From assembly GCA_963817735.1 (NCBI GenBank), contig CAWFPP010000013.1, forward strand, positions 1-64,000: a stretch of 64,000 bases of DNA, in the 5' to 3' direction. How positions within the stretch are numbered: the stretch's first letter is position 1; the number at the start of each line of letters is the position of its first letter. Shown here one piece after another: positions 1 through 9,079 of this stretch. A model generated the notes under the pieces. The model was not told where the DNA came from. It saw nothing but the letters and a program-made list of their open reading frames with translations, and did no database searches. The stretch comes from Bog-473 sp963817735. Lineage in GTDB: Bacteria; Actinomycetota; Acidimicrobiia; Acidimicrobiales; RAAP-2. The position numbers and the translations under genes are program-made.

Positions 1-65
1 AGGACTTTTGTGTTTCGACGGACTGGCTTGTCCATAACCTGTCCATAATCGATACGCTGAAGTCC

Positions 66-1211
66 GTGCAGGGAAGCCTACGTGAACGCTCGCCGGGCGT
101 TTGGCAGGTGAGGGTCTCCCTGGGTCGAGATCCCGCCACAAAGCGGTACCGCTACGTCAGCGCCACCGTCCGGGGAGGTCGGCGCCTAGCCCAGCGAGAG
201 GCGGCGCGGCTCGTAAAGCAGGCGTCCGAAGGAAGGATCCCTCTCGAACGCGAGTCCCTCGGGGGACTCCTCGAGCGGTGGCTCGAACACATCGAAGCCC
301 GGGGCCGCGCACCGAAAACCTTGCTCGAGAACCGACGGATGGCTGCGGTCATCACCGCCGAACTCGGGACGAAGGAACTTCGAAGGCTTCGAGGACGAGA
401 CCTCGATGCCCTCTACGACAACCTTCGAAAGCGCGGCCTATCGCCTACCAGCGTGAGGCGCTATCACGCCGTGCTGTCGGCCTCGCTCAATCAAGCGGTC
501 CGATGGGGCCTCCTCGAGCATTCCCCTGCCTCCCAGGCCACTCCACCGAGCCTGGAGCGCAATGAGGCGCCAACACCAGAGCCCGAGAAGGTCAAGAGGC
601 TGATTGAGGCCGGGCAACAGAAGGACCCGGAATTCGCCACGCTCTTGTTTGTCGCCGCAACCACCGGTTGCCGACGTGGCGAGCTATGTGGACTCAAGTG
701 GTCGGACATCGACTTTGAAGTGGGTTCTATTACGGTCCGTAGGTCGGTCTCCGACCTGCCGGGACGGGTGGAAGTGCGAACGACAAAGACCGGACTGATC
801 CGAAGATTGGCCCTTGATGTGGCCACCATCGCGGTCCTCGAGACGCAAAAGGAGTTCGCAACCCAGCGCTGCTCGGCCGTTGGAGTCGCTCTGCACGAGG
901 ACGCCTACGTCTGGTCCCAAACTGCCAACTACACCGAACCCCTCCGGCCGGCACGCATCACTACGCAGTTCACCGAGCTCCGGTCCGAAGTCGGAATGGG
1001 GAGAATGCGATTTCACGATCTAAGACACTTCGCAGCCACGGTAATGCTTGCCGGTGGAGTCGACGTAAGAACTGTCGCGGGTCGACTCGGCCACTCGCGG
1101 CCTACGTTGACGCTACAAACCTATGCACACGTCATGGAAGTGACGGACAGACGAGCGGCGGACATTCTGGCGAAATCCATCTCCTCTGGCACCACCGTCG
1201 AGTCAGATTGA
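66..1211 (+). CDS. Tyrosine site-specific recombinase (integrase)
   Basis: A 381-aa integrase that would cut and rejoin DNA at an attachment site to integrate or excise a mobile island. The N-terminus (about 1-45, GSLRERSPGVWQVRVSLG) is an arm-site-binding beta-sheet type, followed by a helical core-binding domain (about 60-155) and the catalytic domain. Catalytic residues visible are Arg near residue 200 in TTGCRRGEL, HDLRH near 316, GH in RLGHSRPT, and the nucleophile Tyr near 352 in LQTYAHV. The start is GTG. Upstream, TGTCCATAA occurs twice 12 bases apart. Length is normal for the family and the gene looks intact. Decayed copies of its first about 150 bases recur at 33607 and 39375, so it belongs to a lineage that has integrated here repeatedly. 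The partner attachment site would lie left of the window. Confidence 0.93.
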   Translation: MQGSLRERSPGVWQVRVSLGRDPATKRYRYVSATVRGGRRLAQREAARLVKQASEGRIPLERESLGGLLERWLEHIEARGRAPKTLLENRRMAAVITAELGTKELRRLRGRDLDALYDNLRKRGLSPTSVRRYHAVLSASLNQAVRWGLLEHSPASQATPPSLERNEAPTPEPEKVKRLIEAGQQKDPEFATLLFVAATTGCRRGELCGLKWSDIDFEVGSITVRRSVSDLPGRVEVRTTKTGLIRRLALDVATIAVLETQKEFATQRCSAVGVALHEDAYVWSQTANYTEPLRPARITTQFTELRSEVGMGRMRFHDLRHFAATVMLAGGVDVRTVAGRLGHSRPTLTLQTYAHVMEVTDRRAADILAKSISSGTTVESD

Positions 1212-1231
1212 AACTCCGGAGATACGGTCCG

Positions 1232-2395
1232 CTAAGCGCTTCTCTGCCCTTCTTGTCGCCACTCGATCTCAGCGACCAGTACCTCGAGAAGTCGGTTCTT
1301 CATCGGATGAACCGGCGAGCCATCGATGGCCGGTGGGAGGTGTCGGTTGACGATCTCCCGCATGTCAATTGCCCTCGTGAGTCGTGTCTGCTCGTGCGAT
1401 GCTCGCCATTGGGCCGGTCGTGCCAGGAGCTCCGTGATTTCTTGCGTTCTGGAGTGCAGGTAGTGAGTACGCGCATCGAGCAGCGGACCGCCAATATCTG
1501 CAGCACATGCGCCCAGTCGGCAAGCTAAACGTGAGCGAATCGCCTGATCCGAATAGAGAGCCTTCGCAACACGGCGAGGGACCGAGGCGTCAGCGCCCGG
1601 CAGCCAGACCCCAGGTTGAGGGCTAAAGAACTTGTCGTTCTTCGATCTGGGCTTCTGTTGTGCCGTCATCGCAGAGCCGTGGTCAATCGATTCTCGGAGC
1701 CCAATTCCCACAGAGAATCCGTTCACCAAACCGAGCGCAAGCGCGGTCTGCCCCAGCTGGCCCTGCAGGCCCAACGTCACAGCAAGGCCTTCCGCGTTGA
1801 AAGCTTCCACTATTTCGAGAGCACTTCTAACCTTTCGGGCTCCATCATTCGGCGCACCTAGAGGCGACAACCTGAGGTCGACAGCTGTGACGCCCGTGTC
1901 CGCATACCGCATCGCCAAATCGGAGGCGACACCGGATTGAGCAAGGTAATCACGCTTTCCCAACAGGATCGCCCGCACCTCGGTATCTGCAACCCGCAAG
2001 GTCTCAACCAGCAGATCGCCATTCAGCCGCGCTGAGGTGTCATCGGAAACGTAAAAGTGAGGTGGGGTCGCGATGGTTGCCTCGGTCTGAGAAGCAAGCA
2101 CCGCTTCAACCAACCGGCCCCGATGGGCTGAGCTGCGTGCCAGGCGCTCGAGATCGATGGGTCCGCCTTGGGCGTATGGAAGGTCGCCCGGAGTGAACCC
2201 GTGATCGGCGAGCCGATCGGTCATGGGCTCGATCAGCACTTCGATCCCCGTTGCACGAGCCTGCTCCATCGCTGTCCCCTGCCGGGCAACGTTGCCTGCC
2301 TCGATCCAGATGGCATCGAGGCGTTTTGGCCTTGTGCTCAGGAAATCTTCGACTTTGTGGTGGTCCTGCCGGCCAAGGCGAAATTCGATGCCCAC
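1232..2395 (-). CDS. Hypothetical protein, possible TIM-barrel-like fold
   Basis: A 387-aa soluble protein that I do not recognise. It has no signal peptide or membrane segment. Alternating beta-type stretches (AIWIEAGN, IEVLIEP, TVTAVDLRLSPLG-like, LAVTLGLQG, FSVGIGLRES) separated by helices suggest an alpha/beta barrel, but no catalytic motif stands out. I chose the GTG at 2395 because GAGGAG sits 6-7 bases upstream; an in-frame TTG at 2428 would add 11 residues. It is transcribed away from the Xre/RES pair across a roughly 95-base AT-rich gap and converges with the integrase, so it is probably island cargo. Function unknown. Confidence 0.7.
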   Translation of the reverse strand: MGIEFRLGRQDHHKVEDFLSTRPKRLDAIWIEAGNVARQGTAMEQARATGIEVLIEPMTDRLADHGFTPGDLPYAQGGPIDLERLARSSAHRGRLVEAVLASQTEATIATPPHFYVSDDTSARLNGDLLVETLRVADTEVRAILLGKRDYLAQSGVASDLAMRYADTGVTAVDLRLSPLGAPNDGARKVRSALEIVEAFNAEGLAVTLGLQGQLGQTALALGLVNGFSVGIGLRESIDHGSAMTAQQKPRSKNDKFFSPQPGVWLPGADASVPRRVAKALYSDQAIRSRLACRLGACAADIGGPLLDARTHYLHSRTQEITELLARPAQWRASHEQTRLTRAIDMREIVNRHLPPAIDGSPVHPMKNRLLEVLVAEIEWRQEGQRSA

Positions 2396-2419
2396 AGCCT
2401 GCTCCTCTCGGAAAGGGTC

Positions 2420-2489
2420 TTGCGTCAAACTACATGACGTGTATTATGACATATAAGTAGACATTATAGGGGACAGAAATGGACAGTCA
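2420..2489 (+). promoter_or_regulatory. Promoter/operator region of the toxin-antitoxin pair
   Basis: TTGCGT (2420-2425), 16 bases, then TATTAT (2442-2447) makes a plausible promoter for the antitoxin gene at 2490. The AT-rich stretch with repeated GACAT/GACATTATA motifs is the likely site for antitoxin autoregulation. Both statements are inference from sequence. Confidence 0.45.
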
Positions 2490-2828
2490 ATGGCAACTGC
2501 TCTAGCCACCAAACTGCACGAGATCACGGAGACACTGGCTTTGCCGCGAGAGGACGTAGCGGCAATCCTCGGAGCCACCCCTCGTTCAGTCAGCCGGTGG
2601 CTAAGTGAGGAGGCCGTCCCGCAGCGATTGAGTCGCCAGCGGCTGATCGAACTGGCGTATGTGGCTGAAGCGGTTGGGGAGGTTATGAGGCCGACTGACG
2701 CCAATCTCTGGCTTATGTCGCCGAACCGTCTCCTAAACCACGACTCCCCTGCTGATCGAATTCGAACGGGAGACTACCGATCGGTTCTGGCGGTCCTTGA
2801 AGCTCTAGCAGACGGCATCGTTGTCTAA
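2490..2828 (+). CDS. Xre/MbcA/ParS-type antitoxin (DUF2384)
   Basis: A 112-aa antitoxin. An HTH-like segment (about 17-45, REDVAAILGATPRSVSRWL) is followed by the C-terminal toxin-binding domain (about 70-112) with the family motif AxxWLxxPNxxL seen here as ANLWLMSPNRLL and the YRSVLAVLEALADG tail. Family members bind and neutralise a RES-domain NAD+-degrading toxin and repress their own promoter. The stop codon is 3 bases before the toxin start, the usual antitoxin-first operon. An ATG at 2479 is out of frame. The call is secure from the domain and the partner gene. Confidence 0.88.
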   Translation: MATALATKLHEITETLALPREDVAAILGATPRSVSRWLSEEAVPQRLSRQRLIELAYVAEAVGEVMRPTDANLWLMSPNRLLNHDSPADRIRTGDYRSVLAVLEALADGIVV

Positions 2829-2831
2829 ATC

Positions 2832-3377
2832 GTGTCGGACTCGATTCCGCAGGGCTTGCTCGAGGCGGTCGATGCGGTCGCCTTCACTCGTTGGTCGGGC
2901 TTGACGCACCGGCACACTGCACCGGGCCGCAATGGGCTATCCGGCGCAGGGAGCCGCATTTATGGAGGTCGTTGGAACCCACCCAACCTCGTTCCAACTA
3001 TCTATCTGGCTCAACCCAGAGCAGCCTGTATTGCTGAGTTCAAACGAATGGCGTCCGGTCAGGGACGGGGACCATCGTCATTTCTCCCACGAACGATTCA
3101 CCACGTTCAGGTCAGCGATCTCAGCGTGCTCGACCTGACGGGAGACCGACTGAGCGACGTCGGGCTTGATGACGACGACATCCGTTCTGACGATCGGTCG
3201 GCTTGTCAGCTAGTTGGTCAGGCAGCCCATTTCCTCGGCGCAGTGGGAGTAGTCGCCAAGTCTGCGACCGATCTCGGGATTACCGTCGCTGTGTTCGAAA
3301 CCAAGATGCACGGAGAACTGGAAATCGTAACGACGGAGGAGATCGACTTTTCCGAGGTCGACGATGAATCGACCTGA
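2832..3377 (+). CDS. RES-domain toxin
   Basis: A 181-aa RES-family toxin. The hallmark Arg-Gly-Trp region is present as SRIYGGRWNPPN (about residues 41-52), followed by the conserved YLAQPRAACIAEF and a C-terminal Ser-containing segment. Characterised relatives (MbcT, Res) are NAD+ glycohydrolases or phosphorylases that deplete NAD+ when antitoxin is lost. GTG start, 3 bases after the antitoxin stop, so translation is likely coupled. Its position beside the integrase fits an addiction module stabilising the island. Codon use looks like its neighbours. The exact reaction is inferred from the family. Confidence 0.87.
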   Translation: MSDSIPQGLLEAVDAVAFTRWSGLTHRHTAPGRNGLSGAGSRIYGGRWNPPNLVPTIYLAQPRAACIAEFKRMASGQGRGPSSFLPRTIHHVQVSDLSVLDLTGDRLSDVGLDDDDIRSDDRSACQLVGQAAHFLGAVGVVAKSATDLGITVAVFETKMHGELEIVTTEEIDFSEVDDEST

Positions 3378-3673
3378 CAGACGTGGCTCGTCAGACGTCC
3401 ACGCGAATGTCCACAGAATTGTCCACGCCCCAGGTCAGGAGACTGGTAGCGACGGCCGCATCGCCACACAGCTAGAGCTGTCAAGGCCGGCGCAGCCGGG
3501 GCTGACGGCTCGGACGGACATCAAAGTACACAATGGACATTGCCGGACGGGAACCGGCCGGCCTGGCTGCGTTTCTTGCTGGCATCGGACACACATGCGC
3601 CGGAAGTGTCCGGCGGCACAACAGCAGCGGGCACTGCCAGTGCAAGTGTGTGACTCTATGCAGCAGTCGGTTG

Positions 3674-5128
3674 TCAAGCGCTGATGAGAGTCCCCCTTGA
3701 CGGCCTCGGGACCGACGATGAAGCTTGACCATGGGGAAGGTCGCCTCTCTTGTCGTCTCCTCGTGAGACTGACTTCACTCGTGCCGAGAGCACTTGAGGG
3801 GCCTTCCCCCTTGTCTTCCTCGTCCGTCTGCGTCGGCGTACTTCTTCGGGAACAGTGAAGTACTCGGCCACGATGGCCTTGCCCTCGGCGACGCTGACCT
3901 CGGTGCCGTCCATGTCACGCAAGACGTAAGGCTGACCTCGTCGCATGGTGACCCAGGCTCGTCCGGCGAGATGCGAGGCCACGATGCACACGGCCTTGTT
4001 GTGATGGGCGCCGCGCTCGACCATCTGGACGTAGTAGATCCGAGCGAGCTGGGGATCGACTCTCCGAGCGACGTTGGCCGACATCACGAGTTGGTCGCGT
4101 AGCCAGCTCGCTCCGGCTTTGGACATGACCTGGCCCTTGGCGTCTGAGTTCCCGGTCTCCGAGGCCTTGGGGGTCAGACCGCTGTAGCGCCGGAACGAGC
4201 CCGCTGAGGGGAACCGACCCGGTCGGCCCATGGCGGCGACGAGGGTGGGGCCACCGAGGAGGCCCACGCCGGGCAAGGAGCGGGCCAGCTCTTCGGGGTC
4301 GACTTGGCGATAGGCCTGCTCACGCACGACGGCGTGGCGGGCCATCTCGGACTCGATGACATGAAGGAGCGCGATCTCAGTGGCCAGCTCGTCGGCCAGG
4401 TCGGCGAAGGGAACCGCCGGGTCGTCGCCATAGAGCTCGAGTGCCGCTTGGGCGGCACCGATCCAGCCGGCGGCCTTGCGCTCGGCATAGGCGGACCCGC
4501 GGCCTGTCTTCGCGGTGATGAGCTTGGCCAGGCGTGACGGCGGAATGATGGCCAGGACTCTCGGGTCCGCGTAGCGCTCGAGGACGACCATGTCGGCCAT
4601 TCGCAGTTCAGAGGTGACGGCTTCGTCGACGCTGGGCATCATCTGACGAGCCAGCTCACGGATCCGCGTCTTATGGCGCGTGGCCTGGCTGCGGAGGCGG
4701 TCGGTGACTCGGACGCGGCGACGCAGCGAGGCGGCCGGGCCTTCGGCGAGCTCGAGAGGAATCAGAGCCTTGTGGTCGATGAAGGGGATCTTGGCCAGCG
4801 TCAGCGCGTCGATAGCGTTGGTCTTGGCATGGCGGACCAAGAACTTGCGCAGGTCCGACGCCTTGGCCGACGACACCCGATAGACGAGGTGGCCGCGGCG
4901 GATAAAGAACACGGCCACGGGCAACCAGGCTGCGCCCGTCGGTTCCATGACCACGGAGAGCTGCGTGTTCGGTTCAGCGCCCTGAAGTGCCGCCTGCTCG
5001 AGCGCGCCGAGCGATTCGAGGGTCGGTCTGGCCTGGCGTTTGCAGATCACTCCCCCGGTGCCGTCGACCACACACGCTGTGTGAGCTGAGGTGACACCGA
5101 GGTCGATGCCGATGACGCGGATTTCCAT
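3674..5128 (-). CDS. IS110-family transposase (DEDD recombinase), element E
   Basis: A 484-aa RNA-guided-type recombinase. The RuvC-like DEDD domain (about 1-160) shows GIDLGVTSAH (first Asp), MEPTGAAW (Glu) and KTNAIDALTLAK (Asp pair). A coiled helical region follows, then the C-terminal Tnp/transposase_20 domain (about 270-360, LPGVGLLGGPTLVAAMG to YSGLTPKASETG). It has a basic C-terminal extension (RRRRRTRKTRGK). ATG at 5128 is preceded by AAGGAG at 6-base spacing; an ORF extends further upstream but without a ribosome site. It is only distantly like the A-D recombinases. Confidence 0.93.
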   Translation of the reverse strand: MEIRVIGIDLGVTSAHTACVVDGTGGVICKRQARPTLESLGALEQAALQGAEPNTQLSVVMEPTGAAWLPVAVFFIRRGHLVYRVSSAKASDLRKFLVRHAKTNAIDALTLAKIPFIDHKALIPLELAEGPAASLRRRVRVTDRLRSQATRHKTRIRELARQMMPSVDEAVTSELRMADMVVLERYADPRVLAIIPPSRLAKLITAKTGRGSAYAERKAAGWIGAAQAALELYGDDPAVPFADLADELATEIALLHVIESEMARHAVVREQAYRQVDPEELARSLPGVGLLGGPTLVAAMGRPGRFPSAGSFRRYSGLTPKASETGNSDAKGQVMSKAGASWLRDQLVMSANVARRVDPQLARIYYVQMVERGAHHNKAVCIVASHLAGRAWVTMRRGQPYVLRDMDGTEVSVAEGKAIVAEYFTVPEEVRRRRRTRKTRGKAPQVLSARVKSVSRGDDKRGDLPHGQASSSVPRPSRGTLISA

Positions 5129-5292
5129 GGGCTTCTCCTTTGGGCTCGGTTTGGATCCGACCGCCCGAGTTCCCACCTCGTCCACGGTCCCAAGGAGTTA
5201 CAGGAGTCCGTCACGGCTCCCACACATGTTCTTCAACCGGGGCCCGGCTCTCGACCGCACCCACGTCTCTATCCGGGTCCTCCGTGGCCGAA

Positions 5293-5365
5293 CGGGAGGG
5301 GCAAACACACTTTCGGGGCGGCGCCTCACGGGCGTCCCCAGTGACTCCAATGCCGCCCCCTCCCG
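5293..5365 (-). ncRNA. Candidate bridge RNA target-guide hairpin, element E
   Basis: In the 5' non-coding end, CGGGAGGGG pairs with CCCCTCCCG (5293-5301/5357-5365). Inside, the minus-strand segment CATTGGAGTC (5343-5352) matches the left flank CATTCAAGTC (5515-5524) at 8 of 10. AAGTGTGT (5305-5312) equals the plus-strand right flank AAGTGTGT (3644-3651) at 8 of 8. One guide is sense to the left flank and the other antisense to the right flank, as known for IS110 bridge RNAs. Confidence 0.65.
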
Positions 5366-5791
5366 GACCAGCCGGGGTCCCCATGCAACCCCTTCACCGG
5401 GGGCCGATCAAGCGCCCCGGTGCTTACATGTGTATAGGTCCACAAGGCTTCTCAACGAGCGGATTTGAGTGAACGAGAAACCTTCGTCGGGCGGATGTTG
5501 AGGGACAGAACCACGACTTGAATGATGCTTTCGGCCCATGACGACTATGGCTTGTCGGTCGACACTTGAGGATGCCTGTTCGGGCGACGCGGGTGCGCGT
5601 CCGTCATGGCGGGGTTTGCGTGGACCTTCACGACCAGGGAGCTTATGGTGCGGACCGGGTCACGGCACGATTGAGACGCTCAGAACGATGCCTCACTCGC
5701 AGCGAGGTGCCCCAGATCGCCAGGTAGGGGTGCCACATGACCAGGAAACGTTCGGTAACGAGCGACCTGCCAGGCAGGTCCAAAGCAATAC

Positions 5792-6136
5792 TCAGTCCGA
5801 GGCTACAAGTCGGCCATCTTCGCGCGTCGCGAATGGCCGCACCTCTGTCACCGCCTCGAGATTCAGCGGCCCGTAGATATGTGGAAACAGCTCGAACCCC
5901 TCGCCCGCTTCCTCACGGATCTCAGGCTCAACTCTTGCCGGATCAATCACGAGCAACAGCAGGTTCTGTCGACCCACATAGAACCGATTTGCGACGGATT
6001 CAACTTGGTTCCAGTAGGAACAGTGGATGAAGCCCTCTTCCTCCACTGTCCTCCCCAAGGTGGATCGTCGGTACGCCCCACTCGCCTGGGCTTCTGACCA
6101 TCCACTCATCTCAGCGATGTGGAAAATCGGCTCCAC
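5792..6136 (-). CDS. DUF952 family protein
   Basis: A 114-aa DUF952 protein, function not established; the family resembles a compact glutathione-S-transferase-like or ADP-ribosyl-type fold in databases. Family features are IFHIAEMSGW at the start, a YRRSTLGRTVEEEGFIHCS block (about 18-36), a VANRFYVG segment, LLLLVIDPARV, and the ending ELFPHIYGPLNLEAV. GTG at 6136 with GGGGGA upstream fits the family N-terminus; an ORF extends upstream to 6250 but overlaps the neighbouring gene's 3' end. It is probably co-transcribed with the methyltransferase at 6213. Confidence 0.85.
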   Translation of the reverse strand: MEPIFHIAEMSGWSEAQASGAYRRSTLGRTVEEEGFIHCSYWNQVESVANRFYVGRQNLLLLVIDPARVEPEIREEAGEGFELFPHIYGPLNLEAVTEVRPFATREDGRLVASD

Positions 6137-6212
6137 GGTCGAAGTCCCCCATGCCTTTCCAGCCCAAGCACCAGCCAGTTTGCGGCGATGCAAGCCAAGG
6201 ATGGCTTGTCCT

Positions 6213-7031
6213 TCAGCGGCGGGTGGCGACGACCTCGAGGTACTCGGCATCGATGCTCAACGCCGAGATGTTCTTGCGCTTACACCTATCGGCCAGTCCG
6301 ATTAGCTGGTCGCGTAGCGCTTGCTGCCCCGTTGCGTCGAGAGCCGCAAGGGCCTTGACGAGCGGGCCGTAGAACGCTTTGAACGTGTCGAAGTAGTCCA
6401 CCGCGGAGCGGAATCGGAAGGTGTGGCTCCGCCGTGTGACAACAACGTCGCACGCGGCCCCGACCAGCTCTTCGAGCCGGGACTCGCTACCCCATTGGAG
6501 CGGCGACGGCACGCCTGCGGGAGGTGGGACGTGCTGGCCGACGATTTTGAACATCTGGCCCACGAAGCCCTCCGGCGTCCAGTTGGCCAAGCCGATGCGG
6601 CCACCAGGCCGAACCACCCGGATCAGCTCGTCAGCGGCGCGTCGCGGGTCGGGGGTGAACATGACACCGACGGTTGACAGAGCAGCATCGAACGTACCGT
6701 CCTCGAACGGGAGATCTTCGGCATCGGCGATCTTCGTCGTGAGCGGTACCCCGTCTGCCTCAGCGCGTCGGAGTGCTCGTTCCAGGAGGTCACCCACGTA
6801 GTCCGTGGCGATGACCTCGCAGCCGCGACGAGCGGCCGCCAGTGCGGCATTGCCGTTGCCAGCGGCGACGTCGAGGACCTTCCAGCCGGCACAGACGTCG
6901 ACGGCCTCGCACAAGTTCTCTCCCATCATCTGCAGGGTCGTGCCGATCACGGCGTAGTTGCCCGATGACCAGGTGGCTTGCTGCTTCTCCTTGATCGATG
7001 CCAGTGCATCGGCGGTCAGGGTCTCACTCAT
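6213..7031 (-). CDS. Class I SAM-dependent methyltransferase
   Basis: A 272-aa cytoplasmic methyltransferase, substrate unknown. The SAM-binding motif I is VLDVAAGNGNAALAAA (about 51-66), the acidic motif II is VIATDYVGDLLERA, motif post-II is IADAEDLPFEDGTFDAALSTVG, and motif III is RVVRPGGRIGLANWTP. The C-terminal half (about 170-272) is a cap with FRFRSAVDYFDTF, seen in small-molecule methyltransferases. ATG at 7031 follows AAAAGGAG at 6 bases. It is divergent from the LuxR-type regulator at 7332, which is a candidate controller. Confidence 0.9.
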   Translation of the reverse strand: MSETLTADALASIKEKQQATWSSGNYAVIGTTLQMMGENLCEAVDVCAGWKVLDVAAGNGNAALAAARRGCEVIATDYVGDLLERALRRAEADGVPLTTKIADAEDLPFEDGTFDAALSTVGVMFTPDPRRAADELIRVVRPGGRIGLANWTPEGFVGQMFKIVGQHVPPPAGVPSPLQWGSESRLEELVGAACDVVVTRRSHTFRFRSAVDYFDTFKAFYGPLVKALAALDATGQQALRDQLIGLADRCKRKNISALSIDAEYLEVVATRR

Positions 7032-7331
7032 TTCCAGCTCCTTTTCGCTGCCTCGTCCAATGGCGCCTTGCTCGGCCGCCTCGCGGTCCCGGCCGGCTCG
7101 GATGAGCTCAGCAACGTCACGGCGTCCTCGGAAAGAGGTCACGAGACCATCTTCGCGATAGTCGTCCGTTCCGTCGTCGGCCAAGCACCTCATTGGCGCG
7201 TCCAACCCGTCGGCTTCCAATGGGGCAAACACTCCATCGAAGCTCGACGGTCGAAGAGCAATTGGTCCCTTATCCGATGCCAGTCCTCCGGCGAGCTGAG
7301 TAGCATTTCGTCACATGATCGAGGAAGCTCA
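7032..7331. other. Divergent intergenic region
   Basis: 300 bases between the methyltransferase (minus) and the TPR-LuxR gene (plus). It must contain both promoters. An open frame continues upstream from the plus-strand gene but has no ribosome site. I see no clear palindrome. Confidence 0.4.
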
Positions 7332-8969
7332 ATGGTGAGCGTCGATCACTCGCTCGAGTCTGTGCACGAAGCGCTGCGTAGCCAGGACTGGCAGGCTGCG
7401 ATGGATGCTGCCCGTGGCGCCACCGTCGACACTCCTAGCCTGGAGGCGGACCGGCTCGCCGCCGAAGCGGAGGCTGCCTGGTGGCTAGGCCGGCTCGGCG
7501 AGTGCATTGCGGCTCTAGAAGCTGCCTACCGGATCTACGAGGAGCAAGGCGACCGGCAGCGAGCAGGACAGTGCGCCGTGTGGCTCTGGGAGCACCACGC
7601 CATCTGCGCCCGGCCTGCCGCCGCGAGTGGCTGGCTTCGACGGGCTCGACGCGCCCTCGGCGAGGCGACCGAAAGCATTTCCTATGGGAACTTGCTCCTA
7701 CGGGAAGCAGAGATGGCCCATGGATCCGGCGACCTCGACCTCGCAAGTCATCTCGCTGGGACTGCCCTCGATCTCGGGCGCCGGTTGCACTCGACCGACC
7801 TCGAAGCTGAGGCATTGCAGACCCAGGGGCGCATCCTCATCGATCGGGGTGCGGTCGATGAAGGTATGGCCCACATGGACGAGGCCATGCTCTTCGCTGT
7901 CGAAGGGCGGCTCGGGCCCTTCGCGACCGGCAAGGTCTACTGCAGCCTCATCAGCGCGTGTGAGGAACTCGGTGACTTTGACCGGGCGGCTGAATGGACC
8001 GACGCGACACTGCATTGGGCCCAGCGACACCCCTTCGCCGTCTTTCCAGGCATCTGTCGCCTACACCGGGCCGTCGTGCTCAAGCGGCGGGGTGACCTCA
8101 GGGAGGCCGAAGACGAGGCAGCACGAGCGTGCGAGGAGCTCCAGAAGAGCCATGTCGCCAACAGCGCTGCCGCCTGGGCCGAAGTCGGAGACATCAGGCG
8201 CCGACTCGGCCAGCTCGACCAGGCGGAGTCCGCCTTCGCCCGATCACAAGAAGTCACTGGTTCGCCGTGTGGCGGAGTCGCGCTCCTGCGCCTGGCGCAA
8301 GGTCGTGTCGGCGAGGCAATGACAATCATCACGGCTTGCGTGAGTCAGCAATCGAATCCACTCGGCCGCGCGGGGTTATTGGCAGTGTTGGTGCAGATAG
8401 CCGTAGCCGCTGAGGACCTCGAGGTGGCTCATCGTGCCCTGGCCGAGATGGAGATGACGGTCGACACGTTCGGAACAGCACCGTTGCTTGCCACCGAGCA
8501 GACGGCTCGCGGCCGACTGATGCTTGCCCATGGGGACTCCGGCGCGTCCGTGGTCCTGCAGCAGGCCGTCGAATCTTGGCACGGGCTGGGTGTCCCATAC
8601 GAGGAGGCGACTGCCCGCACGCTTCTCGCCCAGTCGCTACGCATGGCCGGTGACGATGCCGGAGCGACTGCAACCTTTCAGGCCGCGTCCCGCTTGTTCG
8701 ACGGGATTGGTGCATCCCTGGATGCCCGTGAGGCGCTCGGTTCGAGCAACTCAGCCTTGCCGGCAGGTCTCACTCAACGAGAGGCACAGGTTCTCCGGCT
8801 CGTCGCCGGTGGGCTCACGAACAATCAGATCGCCAAGGAGCTCTTCCTCAGCCCTAAGACAGTGTCACGGCATTTATCGAATATCTTTAGGAAGATCGGC
8901 GTGTCGTCGAGAGCGAGCGCCACAGCGTTCGCCATTGAGCACCACCTGCTCGCCCGAAGCGCTACGTGA
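7332..8969 (+). CDS. TPR-containing LuxR-family transcriptional regulator
   Basis: A 545-aa regulator. Residues about 1-470 are a run of TPR-like helical pairs (e.g. RLAAEAEAAWWLGRLGECIAALEAAYRIYEEQG, split here for description) as in MalT/LuxR ligand-responsive proteins, but there is no N-terminal NTPase P-loop, so it is shorter than LAL-type regulators. The C-terminal LuxR HTH (about 480-540) begins LTQREAQVLRLVAGG and contains NNQIAKELFLSPKTV, typical DNA contacts. ATG at 7332 is preceded by GAGGAAG. Neighbours suggest control of the divergent methyltransferase or of the hydrolase-cyclase gene downstream (110-base gap). Ligand unknown. Confidence 0.88.
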   Translation: MVSVDHSLESVHEALRSQDWQAAMDAARGATVDTPSLEADRLAAEAEAAWWLGRLGECIAALEAAYRIYEEQGDRQRAGQCAVWLWEHHAICARPAAASGWLRRARRALGEATESISYGNLLLREAEMAHGSGDLDLASHLAGTALDLGRRLHSTDLEAEALQTQGRILIDRGAVDEGMAHMDEAMLFAVEGRLGPFATGKVYCSLISACEELGDFDRAAEWTDATLHWAQRHPFAVFPGICRLHRAVVLKRRGDLREAEDEAARACEELQKSHVANSAAAWAEVGDIRRRLGQLDQAESAFARSQEVTGSPCGGVALLRLAQGRVGEAMTIITACVSQQSNPLGRAGLLAVLVQIAVAAEDLEVAHRALAEMEMTVDTFGTAPLLATEQTARGRLMLAHGDSGASVVLQQAVESWHGLGVPYEEATARTLLAQSLRMAGDDAGATATFQAASRLFDGIGASLDAREALGSSNSALPAGLTQREAQVLRLVAGGLTNNQIAKELFLSPKTVSRHLSNIFRKIGVSSRASATAFAIEHHLLARSAT

Positions 8970-9079
8970 GGCTCCTTGAAGACCCAGAGCGGCACGGGAC
9001 GGCAGGGCTAACCTGAGAAGATGGTCGCTCGGGCAGGCTTACGAGCGTCCGCTGAGGCGACCGGTAAGACTGCAAGCTG

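Larger units (their letters stand above)
3652..5514 (-). mobile_element. IS110-family element E (complete)
   Basis: A 1.86-kb element with a 484-aa recombinase (3674-5128) whose stop lies 22 bases from the right end and a long 5' non-coding end (5129-5514). There are no inverted repeats, as expected for IS110. Ends were placed from the guide matches described at 5293-5365: the right end begins GACTCTATG at 3652 and the left end closes at 5514. The minus-strand right end TTGACAACC...CATAGAGTC parallels TTGACAg/a...CATAGGAGC in elements B and D. Confidence 0.75.

Noticed and set aside
1..65. tRNA attachment gene beside the integrase
   Set aside because: No tRNA-like sequence is visible in the 65 bases before the gene; the att site probably lies outside the window.
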